The notes beneath the pieces are model-generated. The model worked only from the letters and a program-made list of their open reading frames with translations, had not been told where the DNA came from and did not search any database. From the NCBI RefSeq assembly GCF_003576645.1, contig NC_044922.1, positions 10,018,921 to 10,082,920 on the forward strand: 64,000 nt of DNA. The letters are read 5' to 3'. The position numbers were made by a program, and so were the translations under genes. Shown piece by piece: positions 12,083-24,329 of this stretch. The first letter of the stretch is position 1. Each line of letters starts with the position of its first letter. The DNA is from Ipomoea triloba (taxonomy: Eukaryota > Streptophyta > Magnoliopsida > Solanales > Convolvulaceae).

Positions 12083-12352
12083 TATCGCACTCTACAACTG
12101 CCAATGTGACACCACCGGTGGCATGCACTGGTCCAACGTCCGCGAAGAAGATACCGTCGGCGGCTCCAACAATCTACACAACGCCGGGCCTTGGTCGCCA
12201 ACAGAAAAAGAATCGCCTTCACTGCCCCTCCGAACGCCGAGAAGATGAACTGACGACCTCAACAATGGCGTGAAGAATGGACTTCTGAGGACCGTTCGAG
12301 AATTGGAATAGGAAACGATTTGCAATAAATCTCCGTAGAAAATCAGACACAA

Positions 12353-13088
12353 GCGAAATAAAAGCTTCCTAAGTTTTCAAAAAAAAAAAAAAGCTTCCTA
12401 ACTTAACCACAATACTACAAAAGAAAAAAAATACAGTAATAATTTCAGACACGTGTACGGATTCTCCCCATTTCTTCTCGTGACACAACCACCACCAATT
12501 AAGTCATGACATGTAACCAAATCTCCATGTGGCCATCAGCCTTTTGGTTAACATCATTTTGGTCACATCGACTTCGTAATTATAATTCAGTTTTACTTTG
12601 TCGGGTAAATTTTTTTTATTTTTTTATTTTTTGGTATCAAAAAATATTTACTTTTTATTTTACTTATTTATTATTACGGAGTATTAATTAGTTAAATTAT
12701 GCATTAAAGTAAATTAAATGAAATTACAGTAATATTATAATTAAATAGAACGTTTAATTTTTAAATTTGTTTACAAATGAGAGATCACAAATTCAAAACT
12801 TTGTGAGACATTTAATCTTTATATTTCAATAAATTAAAAAAAGTATGTAGAGACAAATAATACATTGTAATATAGTCAGTATTACTAAAAAATTGTTATT
12901 CAAATTAAATAACTTTTGTGTGAGTTAATTTTTATTGTTACTTGAGTGCATATTCTAAACGATGGCGACTTGTTTTTCTCGTTACACAAAAATATAAATA
13001 AGGAATGATAAAAAATTTTAATTATAAAAAATAAAATTAATTCGAAATTAAAGCTGGCAAAATGAGATTATAACCTTCTTAACACGCC
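12353..13088. other. Intergenic region upstream of the PDI gene
   Basis: No gene is visible. A G-box-like ACACGTGT occurs near 12450. The rest is AT-rich and presumably includes the upstream regulatory region of the PDI gene. Confidence 0.5.
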
Positions 13089-13095
13089 ATATAAG
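13089..13095 (+). promoter_or_regulatory. Putative TATA box of the PDI gene
   Basis: ATATAAG lies about 80 bases before the PDI start codon. A transcription start near 13115-13125 would leave a short, pyrimidine-rich 5' UTR, typical of plant genes. Inferred from position and sequence only. Confidence 0.5.
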
Positions 13096-13171
13096 TAACG
13101 TGCATTGCGTTCTTCACCCACTCTTATCTCTCTGTCTTCACTATAGAAAAAAAAATCTGGGCCGCTCCACC

Positions 13172-16100
13172 ATGGCGAGGAAGAAGGTTTTCAGTGGCAT
13201 TTTGGCGATTCTTTCGGTTCTCCTCGCCGTGTCCGTTGCGTCAGTGGCGGGAGAGGAGAAGGAGTACGTGTTGACTTTGGATCACACCAACTTCTCCGAG
13301 ACTGTGTCCAAACACAATTTCATCGTCGTCGAGTTCTATGCGCCTTGGTATATAGAGCTACGCCTTACATATATCTATTGCCCAAGCTGTGCATTTTTTC
13401 TATAGATTTTATTTTTATTAGTTATAGTTCATTTTGATATCTGTTGGTTGTTTGAAAAATTAGATTTTGTTTATCGGTAAAATATGCAAAATTTGAAGTT
13501 CTTTTACAGTATTATTCGAAGATTTTGCTGCTGATATATTTTACTGAAGTTGACTTTCTCTGATCTCGATCAGTTTAATTGCTGATTTGGGTGATTTCTC
13601 TGCAATTTCAGGCCGTTTGATTTGGCGTGTAATAATTATGTAATTAATTTGGGAAATGAAATTGCTGTTTTCTGCAAATATTAAATGATTTAGATTTTTG
13701 CGCTTGCCTTGACATTTGTATCTGACTGAGGGATCCCTGAATCCTGATTTGGTCAACGCATCCGGGTTTCCTTTTTAAAAGTAAACTTGTTTCAAATTCA
13801 TTCCTTTCAAAACAGATCCCTGGCTTTTCAATATGATGTAGTGTTTGAGGATTAATGCTTTATGAGACAAAGCAACAACGCCATTGCAGGAATGGATTGG
13901 TACTAGAATATGGATTCTTGAAATTACATATTTTCTAATAAATTATTTATAAATCCATGGTTAACATGAATGTGTCCACTAGATTCAGAACAGGGAGTTA
14001 TCAGTAATATATTTTTCTAACTCGGAGCACATACATGCTCATTTCATTTCATATGATATGGGATTTGTACATATTTCTTTTATAAGATGCACCTCAACTT
14101 TAGGGCTGTGTGCATATGCTGTACCCTGGTTGTTGGAATTTGTTGGCTTGCATTTCAGGATGCATTTTCATGAGAAAATAATGGCCAATCTCTTTTTCAT
14201 CTCCCACTTTTTGAAAGATCTAATTTAGACTACTGTTGTAACAGGTGTGGGCACTGCAAGAAACTTGCTCCAGAGGTAATCATGATGTCATCTCAAGTTT
14301 TTTAAGAGGGCCTCGGTCATTGCTTTTTATTAGCATAATAATAATAGCATGCTCATCTTTCATTTGTAAAAACTTTATTTTAAAACAAATTTCATTTACT
14401 TTATAGTATGAGAAAGCTGCCTCTGTGTTGAGTAGTCATGATCCTCCCGTCACTCTAGCAAAAGTTGATGCAAATGAGGACTCAAACAGAGATCTAGCAA
14501 GCCAATATGAGGTCCAGGGTTTCCCAACCATTAAGATCTTACGTGATGGAGGAAAGACAGTTCAAGATTATAAAGGTCCTCGTGAAGCTGATGGTATAGT
14601 TACTTATTTGAAAAAGCAAGTGGGTCCTGCATCATCTGAAATCAAGTCGAAGGAAGATGCTGCTAATATAATTGATGAGAAAAAAGTTTTTGTTGTAAGT
14701 TTTGGTGTTCCTTTCTTACATAATTTTAGTGAATGAACTTCTTTCTTAGTTACTCAACTGCTTACTGGTTGAATCCACGTGTTATGCTTTTTAGGTTGGT
14801 GTTTTTCAAGAATTTTCTGGAGAGAAGTTTGAAAACTTCATAAGTTTGGCTGAAAAGTTACGCTCTGACTATGATTTTGGCCACACACTTGATGCCAAAC
14901 TCCTCCCTAGTGGCGAGCCAGTTGATAAGCCCACTCTACGTCTTCTTAAACCATTTGATGAGCTTTTTGCTGATTTCCAGGTATTACTGCCTGCTCTTTG
15001 GTTGAGTTTTTCTTGTTGGCATATCTCCTTTTCCTTTTGAAAGAGCAACTCTCATTTTTTGCAGGACTTCCAAGTTGATGCAATGGAGAAGTTCATTGGT
15101 GAAGCTAGTACTCCTATTATCACTATTTTTGACCAAAACCCAGAGAATCATCCATATGTTAACAAGTTTTTTGATAGTCCCAATGATAAGGTATTCAAAC
15201 TTGTCAGAATTTGTTGCCGTGAAAGTATTTCTTTTATGAATTTGTGTTTGAAAATGCATACATCATCTTGCCTTGTGTTAGACAAGGATAACTGGCCATG
15301 ACAATTCCACAAGGAACTTGGAATACATTAAAGAATGGTCTACTTTGTGGTGCTCTATGATGATTCTAATCATGAATCTGGTCTTGGGAACACTTCCATT
15401 TGTCCTTCTGGCTGCTTTCACTTTGGGAAATTCTTTTGTTTAACTTGAAATATCATTGTGAAGAAAGTTGCTTTTTAATTGGGATTTTTTTCTCTCTAGG
15501 CAATGCTTTTTGTGAACTTCAGTAGTGAGCTCAGTGCTTTCAAATCCAAATACAATGATGTAGCTGTGCTTTATAAGGGAAAGGGAGTTAGCTTTCTGTT
15601 GGGAGATCTCGAGACCAGCGGTGGTGCACTTCAGGTTCATTTCCATTTTTCCCTACCGAGTGTTTCTAGACAGGATGTTACCCTGCTGATGTGTTAAAAT
15701 GTTGTTTTTGATTTGGATTGTAGTACTTTGGACTGAAGGAAGATCAGGCACCTGTAATCGTAATACAGGACAAGGATCAGCAAAAATTCATTAAACCAAA
15801 TGTGGAACCAGATCAACTTGCAACTTGGGTTAAGGACTACAAGGTAATGTGCTTGGTTTTCTTGTTGCTGGAAGTTATAAGCAGTGCACTTAGCCTGACT
15901 TTAGGTTGCAATTAATATTGTCTTGCATATTATGATTTGGACTGTCACAATTTTTCACTGAATATATGTTCATATAATTGATGAGCTTGCTCCTCTAGTG
16001 TTAGAAGTAGTAGATATCTATATTGTTGCTATATGGATGCAGGAGGGGAAGGTGGAGCCATTTATTAGATCGGAGCCTATCCCAGAAGTTAATAATGAAC

Positions 16101-16750
16101 CAGTGAAGGTTGTTGTTTCTGATAGCCTTGAGAACATGGTTTTCAAGTCAGGGAAGAATGGTATGTATCTAAATCCTACTTTTTTATAAACCTTTAATCA
16201 ATTGAATTTTTGTTGCTTATGCAGATGCTAATTTCATATTTAGTTCAGTTGCAAGTTCAGAATTGATTCATTGACAAATTAAAGAAATTATATTAGTTCG
16301 GTTAGAATTTGGCTCATGGGAAGTGATATTTCTTTCTTGGAAAGGGAGATGATTTTGTCCTTGAAATACTTGACTTGCTATTTTGTCTCATGCGAAATCA
16401 TATGAACTGAGGCTTACTTTATTAGCCCATTAGCTTTATTGTTTTCCTTTTCTCATTCTTGACAGCTTTTTTTGGATTTATTTTTTGCTTCACCTAGCAA
16501 AAGTATAATTACATGTACCCTACTATGGGATTTGATACCCATTATCATGTTTGTTTGCCTACTTTTGCTATCCTACTATTGGATTCAAATCCTTAAGTAA
16601 TTATAAAACCCATTACCCTTTTTCTCTTCTACTTTTGAACAATGGGAAAAAAATAGGAAGAGAAAAAATAAAATAAAATAAAAAGGTCATTGTCTATGCA
16701 TTAAATATGAAACTTTAATATATATACACATAAATGTATGTTTATATATA

Positions 16751-16785
<35 letters not shown>

Positions 16786-17505
16786 TTATTTATTTTTATT
16801 GTACTTAATTAATTATATAATTTTCACTATTTTGATTCAAATTCCTATTTGCTACCAAACAAAGAGGCTCTTTTGACTTAAACCCATTACCATTACCAGT
16901 ACCAGTACCATTCTGATTCCAATGTTTGAACCAAATACACCTAGTATATATTTTAACCTCTTTCTTACAGTCCTGCTGGAAATCTATGCACCTTGGTGTG
17001 GCCACTGCAAGAAGCTAGCTCCAATCTTGGATGAAGTAGCAGTGTCGTTTGAGAATGATCCTGATGTCATGATAGCGAAACTGGTAAGAACTTTGATCCA
17101 TAATAAAAAGAAGTCGAGGAATGTTCCTTTTATGAGATCAAAGTCCATAAATCCTTAACGAATTCTTTCTGACTCATAGTTCCTTGAACAAAAGTGATAA
17201 AATAAATCCACCAGTGAAAATTGTACTACATCCAGTGTTTGTTATTGTATCTGAAGCTTAGTCCTAATCTCTACCCACATTTTTAGGATGGAACTGCAAA
17301 TGATATCCCTGGCAAAAAATTTGATGTTCAAGGATACCCAACTGTGTACTTCATATCTGCAACGGGTAACATAACACCATATGAAGGTGACAGAACAAAA
17401 GATGACATTATTGACTTTATCCAGAAGAACAGGGATAAACCTCTTCAGTCAGACTCCATTAAATCAGATTCAGTGAAAGAAGAATCCGCCAAGGATGAGC
17501 TGTAA
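13172..17505 (+). CDS. PDI: Protein disulfide isomerase, ER-resident (PDIL1 type), ten exons
   Basis: Exons: 13172-13347, 14245-14275, 14407-14694, 14795-14980, 15065-15190, 15500-15634, 15724-15843, 16043-16160, 16971-17083, 17287-17505. All introns are GT-AG and the lengths sum to 1512, giving 503 aa plus stop. Residues 1 to about 27 are a hydrophobic signal peptide. Thioredoxin domain a has WCGHC at 59-63, with the Trp codon split by intron 1; redox-inactive b and b' domains follow; domain a' has WCGHC at 402-406; the C terminus is KDEL for ER retention. The a-b-b'-a' order and length are normal for plant PDI. The enzyme forms, breaks and rearranges disulfides in secretory proteins in the ER lumen. 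Both active sites and every splice site look intact, so this is probably functional. Intron 8 holds TA/TG microsatellites and intron 1 is about 0.9 kb. Confidence 0.97.
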
Positions 17506-18110
17506 GGAGGTGAGGTTCAATTTCCATTTTCATTTAATATTCCATAGCAACTCTTTTTAGTGTAAAATGGGCTGATGGATGCAACCAAAATTTCCAACTT
17601 TGAATTCAAAGAGTTTTGATGCTAGGAATGTCTTGGTAGTTTTTTTTGTTTTTTTTTTGTTTTTCCTGAAACTATCCCAATATAGATGGACCTTTCTATT
17701 AAGATTTAAGAATCAATGAATGTATGTGCTTTGATTCATTAACAAGTGACAAGACCCAGAAGCCTCTATGGCGGCTGTATCCCATTGCTGTTAATGTTTG
17801 AATTGTGCTTGATTCTATATTTTGAGGAGTTTTGTAGTGGAATATTTTAACATATCCTGAAACCCTTCCTCTTCTGTAAGGTAGTAATAATGATGTCTAA
17901 GCAAGTGAAACTATCAGCTATTTCAACGAACATTCAGCCTCGGCTTCACTTAATATTTTTCTGTTTTCACCCCTCATGCAGGTTAGGGAGTCGAATAGCA
18001 TGGCGAGTTCAAGTTTTGTCACCAGACAATTCTGCCTTTTTTCTGTTATGACTTTTACTTTCCTATTCCTATGAATAAGATGTTATTTAGTTTTTGATCT
18101 GAGGGTGTTT
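17506..18110 (+). other. PDI 3' UTR, possibly with an intron
   Basis: Shortly after the stop codon a possible donor (GAG then GTGAGG, near 17509) could pair with a pyrimidine-rich acceptor ending ATGCAG near 17981. The following 'gttatgacttttactttcc' and 'cctatgaataagatg' segment (18045-18085) would be the terminal UTR with AATAAG as a weak poly(A) signal. This is inference; transcripts would settle it. Confidence 0.4.
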
Positions 18111-18431
18111 TAGTTAGCTCTTAACTGTTAACTGTGAACGTGTAAGGCTCTTTTAATCTAGAATCAATATACTCCGACCCCTTCTTAGACACAGATATTG
18201 GGTGCCTTTCTCTGCCATTAATATCGTTGCACCTCACTATATAGTAAACATAATTACTACACTTTTTCTAGTGCACCAATACACTTGTATTTTGATGGGT
18301 GGCAATTGTATTTAGTAGAATCAAAATGGGTGGAAAGTTTTATTGAGTATGATGAGCATTGGTATTGTCTTAAGTTGTGGAGCATTGTGTGGTGAATCTT
18401 GCTCCAACAAGGGGCCACCTCGATCACCTGG

Positions 18432-19256
18432 TCAAGCGTGGTGGTGCACAGCAGCGGCGGCGGCGGCGTCCCTCTTCATTCCCCATTCGTGAAATCTCAA
18501 GTGCAGCTCGGCAGCAGCAGTCAAGAAATGTGCAGCCTGGATTAAATTTAGAATGTTGACCACTTCCTTGAGCGTACTAAGTCGAAGATCATCCGCCTTC
18601 TGAAGGATATCTACCATTGCTTTCTCCTTGGGTGCCAGAGCTGAAGCAACTCGTTCATCTTGGAGTCCATGTTCCTCCATTGTTTCGTCACCAGCCCTTG
18701 TTAACTCGGTCACCATGTGTGACAACTCGACCATGGAAGCATCAGCCACCGACTCCTGCACCTGGGCGTGCTTCTCGTCCAGCTCTTTTTCTTCCCTTAT
18801 CGTCTTCCTCTGCAACTCGTCTATGCGGGTGAGTTGATCGGGAGAAAGGTCTCCCAAGTCTCCCGTCTTGAGACCACTGAGTAGCTCTGAGAGCCTTGGC
18901 TCAAGTTGTAGGCCGGACTTGGAGTAGAGAAGATGGAAAGCCATAGAAGGCCTCCATCCTCCAATCCACATGAAAGCGTCCTCTATTTTGCTCCTCCACG
19001 AGGGGGTTAACATTGCTATGACGTCCCGCTTCCCGTATCTGGATTTAACTTTGTAATAATGCTCGTAGTGGTTGATCACACGTTGAATGAGAGGACGCAG
19101 GTGATTGTGGTTGTGGTTGTCCTCGCCACCCTGATTAGTATTGCTTCTGCCGTCTTGACGGTGAGTCTTAACGGCAGATACAAGTTGTTCGAGGTCTCGT
19201 TTTTGCTCAACAAGCCAACACTCGAAGAATTTTTGGAATCCCTCACTCTCACCCAT
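18432..19256 (-). CDS. DOG1-domain protein (seed-dormancy DOG1-like / TGA-related)
   Basis: A single-exon open frame of 274 aa. I start it at ATG 19256 (MGESEGFQKFFECWLVEQ) rather than the upstream in-frame ATG at 19346, because DOG1 proteins begin with this FxxFFxxWLxEQ block and the 30 upstream residues look like leader sequence. A histidine-rich linker is followed by the DOG1 core: MLTPSWRSKIEDAFMWIGGW, then AFHLLYSKSGLQ, then LSPDQLTRIDELQRKTIREE. The C terminus has an alanine run followed by HHHA. The family includes DOG1, which controls seed dormancy with PP2C phosphatases and haem, and the C-terminal domain of TGA factors. No bZIP is present, so this is a DOG1-like protein. The exact subgroup is not determined. 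It is convergent with the PDI gene, about 0.9 kb between stop codons. Confidence 0.9.
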   Translation of the reverse strand: MGESEGFQKFFECWLVEQKRDLEQLVSAVKTHRQDGRSNTNQGGEDNHNHNHLRPLIQRVINHYEHYYKVKSRYGKRDVIAMLTPSWRSKIEDAFMWIGGWRPSMAFHLLYSKSGLQLEPRLSELLSGLKTGDLGDLSPDQLTRIDELQRKTIREEKELDEKHAQVQESVADASMVELSHMVTELTRAGDETMEEHGLQDERVASALAPKEKAMVDILQKADDLRLSTLKEVVNILNLIQAAHFLTAAAELHLRFHEWGMKRDAAAAAAVHHHA

Positions 19257-19784
19257 GATACATACGTATTGTACAAAATAGCATTTGGTTTCATCCAAAA
19301 TATATACTGAAGGAGGTTTGGCAGAATAGAAAATGTTAGCCGACATGACATCTAAATAAAAACAGTTTGTGGTTCTGTGTGCGCGCGTATCGTATCTGTT
19401 ATTACAGAATTACAAGTTGCCCGGATTGGTTCAGAATCTCACATGGATCGAGATAATTTGATAGGCTGAAGAGAATTAAAGCATTCATGGAATATGAGTA
19501 AATTATTTCTAAAACTCTATTGGATCTAATTTAAAGTCCACATTGCACATGCTACCATCCCACAACTTGCATTCTCTCTTCGTTTTTTATTTTTTTTCCG
19601 ACTGAAAATCTGGAAATGCTTCAGGACGAAGGAAATAAACAAGCCTCCACTAGAGCACATAGAGAAAAAATAAAAGGAAATTCATTTATTAAGCCCTAGC
19701 CTAGTGCCCTGCGCAAATATTACCGTGGATCGCGTATAGGAAAACAGACGGCTGAAACGGTCTCCGTTTTGCGTCATTCACTTT
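19257..19784. other. Upstream region of the DOG1-like gene
   Basis: AT-rich with no open frame worth calling. It probably holds the 5' UTR and promoter of the minus-strand gene. I see no unambiguous TATA position. Confidence 0.45.
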
Positions 19785-20135
19785 CAATTTATATGCACTA
19801 CAGTTACATTTCAACATAATTGTAGTTATATTTCAACACAACTGCAGTTTCTTTTCGATATAACTGCAGTTTCATTCGACATTAATCACATTATACACTC
19901 AAATATGTGAAACTGTTATTCAATTTCCTTTCAACACAATTACAATTTCTTTTATAATATACTACAGTTTCCTTTCAACACAACTAAAATATCATTTCGA
20001 TATAACTACAATTTCATTGGACAATATACACCCAAAAATTTCAGTTTCATTTTATATACAATGCAGTTTCCTTTCAACACAACTACAGTTACATTTCGAT
20101 ATAACTACAGTTTCATTTGATAATATAAAAACAAA
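19785..20135. repeat. Tandem minisatellite of 'acaactacagtttcatttcgatat'-type units
   Basis: About a dozen diverged units near 22-25 bases carry CAGTTTC/CAGTTAC followed by TTTC and AACA or GATATAAC. There is no coding potential. Confidence 0.8.
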
Positions 20136-20204
20136 TGTGAGGCAGTATCTTTTGAGATGAACTGTTGTATCCTTTACGGAACTCCGCCGCAGCCGTTTCT
20201 TTTA

Positions 20205-20360
20205 CTTAATGAAACGACGGCGTTTTGTGACCATGGTCCACAATGCATTATGGACCATGGTCCACCGTATAACAACTGTAGTGTCCTGTACGTTTATTTA
20301 AGGCAAATTATTGTGTGGACAGTGCTGTGTAGAACACAGTCTAAAATGACGTCGTTTTGA
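20205..20360. repeat. Short inverted-repeat element with ACGACGGCGTTTTG / AAAATGACGTCGTTTTG ends
   Basis: Begins 'aatgaaacgacggcgtttt', ends 'aaaatgacgtcgttttga', and contains two GGACCATGGTCCAC-like palindromes. ACGNCGTTTT is a common terminus of small plant DNA transposons. No target duplication is readable, so the class is open. Confidence 0.45.
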
Positions 20361-20394
20361 TAAAACAAATTCTTTGCTCTGCGCACGTGTTAGA

Positions 20395-20675
20395 ATAATG
20401 AACATTTTGGGGTAAGATAATGTATTTTATGAGTTAGAATAATATACTTTATGTGTTAGAATAATGTATTTTATGTGTTAGAATAATGGAATTTATGGGG
20501 TAAGATAATGTATTTTATTTGTTAGAATAATGTACTCTATGTGTTAGAATAACGTATTTTATTAATTAGAATAATGTATAATGTACTTAATGTGTTAGAA
20601 TAATTAAATTTTTGAGATAAGATAATGTATTTTATGTGTTAAAATAATATATTTTATGAATTAAAATAATGTACT
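20395..20675. repeat. Tandem minisatellite of 'gttagaataatgtattttatgt' units
   Basis: About twelve 20-24 bp units with small changes, all AT-rich. Immediately after, 20714-20785 and 20786-20857 form an almost exact 72-bp tandem duplication containing 'aagaggatatatcatgcc'. Confidence 0.85.
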
Positions 20676-21129
20676 TTTTTGTGTTTTTGGATCATGATTC
20701 ACACAATAATGATTGTGTATTTAAGAGGATATATCATGCCAAATTGCATGTGTGCATGTATATGTCTACGTACTTTGTTCCATTTTGTGTATTTAAGAGG
20801 ATATATCATGCCAAATTGCATGTGTGCATGTATATGTCTACATACTTTTTTCCATTACAGCCCACTCTACTATTCACTTTGTTTTAAGAGTAATTCTACA
20901 TGTACTTTCATTTTATATACTAACATTTTATGGCGATGGACGGCGTTCTCCCTCTACGTGTTCGCTCTCCCGATTTTGTTATGATCTATTGATAATTGGC
21001 CCTGGCTGCTAGGCTTTGTTATGACCTTCAGCTGATCTTTTGGATTGGGCCGGGTCTGGCCCGTTTCGGCCAGACCTGGTCCATCTGACATAATTTATTT
21101 TTTTTTCTCAGCCAAGTATGGGCATCAAG

Positions 21130-21370
21130 GCAAATTATTGTATGGACCATGGTCTACATAGCTGTGTGGACCATGAATATAAGGTACATTTTTATTATAC
21201 TAAAAGTACATTATTTTTGTACTGAAGGTACATTATTCCATAATATATATAAAATAATATACTTTCAGTACTTAAATAATGTACTCTAAAATAATGTGCT
21301 TTTAATATATTAAAAATGTACTTTTTATTATGGTCCACACAGCTGATGGTCCATGCAATAATGATTGGGG
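21130..21370. repeat. MITE-like inverted repeat (ATTATTGTATGGACCATGG ends)
   Basis: The left end is 'aaattattgtatggaccatgg' and the right end 'ggtccatgcaataatgatt', complementary in the 'ATTATTG(T/C)ATGGACC' block. The interior has GTACATTATT words. The element at 38221-38535 has the same architecture, so this is a dispersed family. Confidence 0.6.
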
Positions 21371-22122
21371 CATCAACAATAATATAACTCTTGGCCTATT
21401 TTTTCCCCTTTAGCCCTTATATATTCATTCTTTTGGGTCTATTATTCTTCCCAAATCATATTACATCGAGGTTAACTATGGAATAATAAAATATTCCCGA
21501 TATATTTACCGAAACCTGAGCTTATTAATTGAAAAATTGAGCCTATTATTGTTGTTAGGCTCAATTAACAGATGAAGGTGATGGATTATTTTGTTGGATC
21601 CATTAATTTTGGGCCTCTTTGATTTTTAAGGTATTTGTATTAACCTTAAACCTATGCCTATTGATATATTTAATTGTTATTGTTGTGCAATTTGCACATT
21701 ATATTCAATTAGCATAATATACAGTTTGATTATGATGCGGCTTCTAAATTATTCTTTAGAAGTAGATTCTCGCTTTTAGCCAACCTTAGTATATATAGAT
21801 ATTTTTAAGAAAATCTAGATCTTGGCTGTTATCACCAAGTGTGAATTCACTGAGCTTGGTTCCAACGGGAGCAATTACTTGGATGACCACGAACAATGAG
21901 GCCTTAGAAGCTAAATACCCTAATTTTTCATCGCCACCTTTTTGAACCATGACCTAAAATGAATACCTTCCTGAAATGGACTCTGATACCTTATAAATAT
22001 ACCTGAAGGATAGTTTTGACTAGCAAATATCAACTGGTCCTTTTCTAAAGCACAATTGACCTAAAGTTTTTCATGATTTTCAGTCAGTGACTGAATCTAA
22101 ATCACCTATACATGTTAATGGT
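21371..22122. other. Non-coding stretch, no recognisable feature
   Basis: Contains GC-richer islands ('gggccgggtctggcccg' lies just upstream) and AT-rich segments. I see no gene, no clear terminal repeat and no RNA gene. Confidence 0.5.
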
Positions 22123-22780
22123 TGATAAGTGCCAAGAACGGTCGAATTTAGGGTCATTTATAGAACAGAATTATGAAGTTTTGCCACCCGTTTATAACAA
22201 TTTCATGCATTAAGACTCAGATGTGATCAAAAATCTCTAACTCAACTTTAGAGCATGTTTTGAAGTCAATTCCGCAGAATGGAAAAGGATCCGAGGCCAA
22301 AACAAAGTAGCAAGCGAAGAAGCAACTAGGCTGGGTCCATTCACGCAGGCATCACACGTGTAGGAGGCGTTGACCACTTCCAGTACACGTCCACGCCCCC
22401 CTTCACGCGTGAAGGTGGCGTGACCAAACCATCAGGGGCTATTTCGGGATTTTGACTTCATGATGGCTATTTAAAACCCTTCTCCTGAAATTTGAAGGAG
22501 CCCTAGTTTTTGGATATGAAGTTATCTTTGTTTTCTCCCCTCTTCGGGGAAAACCCCATATTTCTCTTAGATTAGATTGAAGAAACCAAGGTAGAAGGTT
22601 AGAAGATTGAATGCAAAAATGTAATAGGATCCATTAGCTATGGATGGTAACTCTTCTTTACATTATCTAGTTTAATTTCGTTTTTATTGCTTCTAAAATC
22701 CTCTATTGCTTTCTCTTGTTATTTCCTTGATGTTTGCTTAGAGTAGATAAGGGATTGGTGGCCCAAGTGCATAGTCAAGG
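22123..22780. mobile_element. LTR-like remnant beginning TGATAAGTGCC
   Basis: Begins TGATAAGTGCC, has GC-richer leader with repeated 'cacgcgtgaaggtggcgtgacc'-like words, then 'ctatttaaaacccttctcctg', which looks like a promoter with a TATTTAAA box, and a 'gggattggtggcccaagtg' tail. The layout is that of a plant retrotransposon LTR or LARD. No coding domain or partner LTR is visible, so the identity is tentative. Confidence 0.4.
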
Positions 22781-22782
22781 AT

Positions 22783-22861
22783 GTAATTGAACAATTTTGA
22801 AAGTCGAGGACCCAAGTGGGGAAATCCCAATAGTCGAGGGACCAAATTGGTAATTAACTCG
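22783..22861. repeat. MITE end fragment ('agtcgagggaccaaattggtaattaactc')
   Basis: One end of the same GAGTTAATTACC-terminated MULE family as the element at 22999, with no opposite end here. It truncates the LTR remnant that follows. Confidence 0.6.
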
Positions 22862-22998
22862 AGGTTTGCACTAATCCTTTTAGTATAAAAGGAACGTTCA
22901 AGCCTTGAACACTAAGCCAACCTTGAACTTCTTAGGTTTTTCAACTCGCCACCGAGTTTACTCCGCATCTTTATACTTCTACCGAGTAGAGTTACAAA
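22862..22998 (-). repeat. Left piece of a split LTR
   Basis: 'ggtttgcactaatccttttagtataaaaggaacg..tcaagcc' corresponds, by order and words, to the 'ggattgcactaaaact..tttagtacaatatcgagcgcttgagc' part of the LTR near 1670-1715. It continues on the far side of the MULE at 34739. The assignment depends on short similarity. Confidence 0.45.
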
Positions 22999-24329
22999 GA
23001 GTTAATTACCTTTTTGGTCCCTCGACTATGTTAAAAGTACAAAAATGGTCATCGACTATCAATTTTGGCCAATTAAGTCCTCAACTATTTCTTTTCAAAA
23101 CAAAAAAAACAAGTTCCCTACTATTGATTTTGTATCCGATTTGGTCCTCTGTCAGTTGACTGTTAAGTGGCCATATCTTTTGAGGACCAATGTGGTACAT
23201 CGCCATAGTCGAGGGACCAAAACAGTAATTAACTCATATTTATTTGTATATAAAAATATAAAATTGTTTTAACTACAGTAATTCTATTTTTTTTTTTGAG
23301 TTGAATCTAATAACTCCAATATTTTTTTTTCCTAAAATATATCATTTTTCCAATTTTATAACTTCATTTAATTTTAAACATTTTTTCAGAACTCCGTATA
23401 CAGATTATATATGTAGAGAAAAATTATAGAACTTTATTAGTGTTTCAATCCAAGACATCCTGTGATTCCTATCCTATTTATTAAGGATGTATTCCAACTT
23501 ATTATTCTAGGTATATTATAATGTGGACACTGATCTAAAATGACATCTACATCTAAACCTACAAACCTAATAAAAGTCAATAAAGTTAGGTCCTTAATTG
23601 GAATAAAAAATGTTGGTATAATTGTTTGTTAAAATGAATTATTCATATTATTTTGATTTTAGTATTTTTTTTTATTAAGTTTACACTTACGGAATGCATG
23701 AGCATTTAAAAAAAAAAAGAAAAAAAGTAAATGTTATAACACATGATAAAGTAGGAAAAATAATAAAAATACTAAAATCAAATAATATGAACCATTCGTT
23801 TCAACAATTATACTAGTATTTTTTTGTTCTAGTTAGGGACCTAACTTTATTGGCTTTTATTAGGTTTGTAGAAGTAGATGTAGATGTAGATGTCATTTTA
23901 GATCAGTGTCCATAATATAATATACCTAGAACAATTGGTTGGAATACATCCTTAATAAATAGGATAAGAATCACAAGATGTCTTCGATTGAAACACTAAT
24001 AAAGTTTTATAATTTTTCTCTACGTAGATAATCTTTATACAGAGTTCTAAAAATGTTTAAAATTAAATGAAATTATAAAATTGGAAAAAATATTTATTTT
24101 AGGAAACCAAATACTGGAGTTATTAGATTCAACTCCAAAAAAAATGGAAGTACTGAAGTTAAACAATTTTATATTTTTATATACAAATAAATATGAGTTA
24201 ATTACCGTTTTGGTCCCTCGACTATGGTGATGTACCAAATTGGTCCTCAAAAGAGATAGTCACTTAACAGTCAACTGACGGAGGACCAAATCTGATACAA
24301 AATCAATAATTGCACTACAAGAAAAATAC

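Noticed and set aside
12001..12352. Plus- and minus-strand frames of 86-90 codons
   Set aside because: They overlap the better supported spliced exon at 12013-12082 and have no motif of their own.
19257..19346. Upstream ATG extending the DOG1-like protein by 30 residues
   Set aside because: The family consensus starts at the FxxFFxxWL block just after the second ATG.
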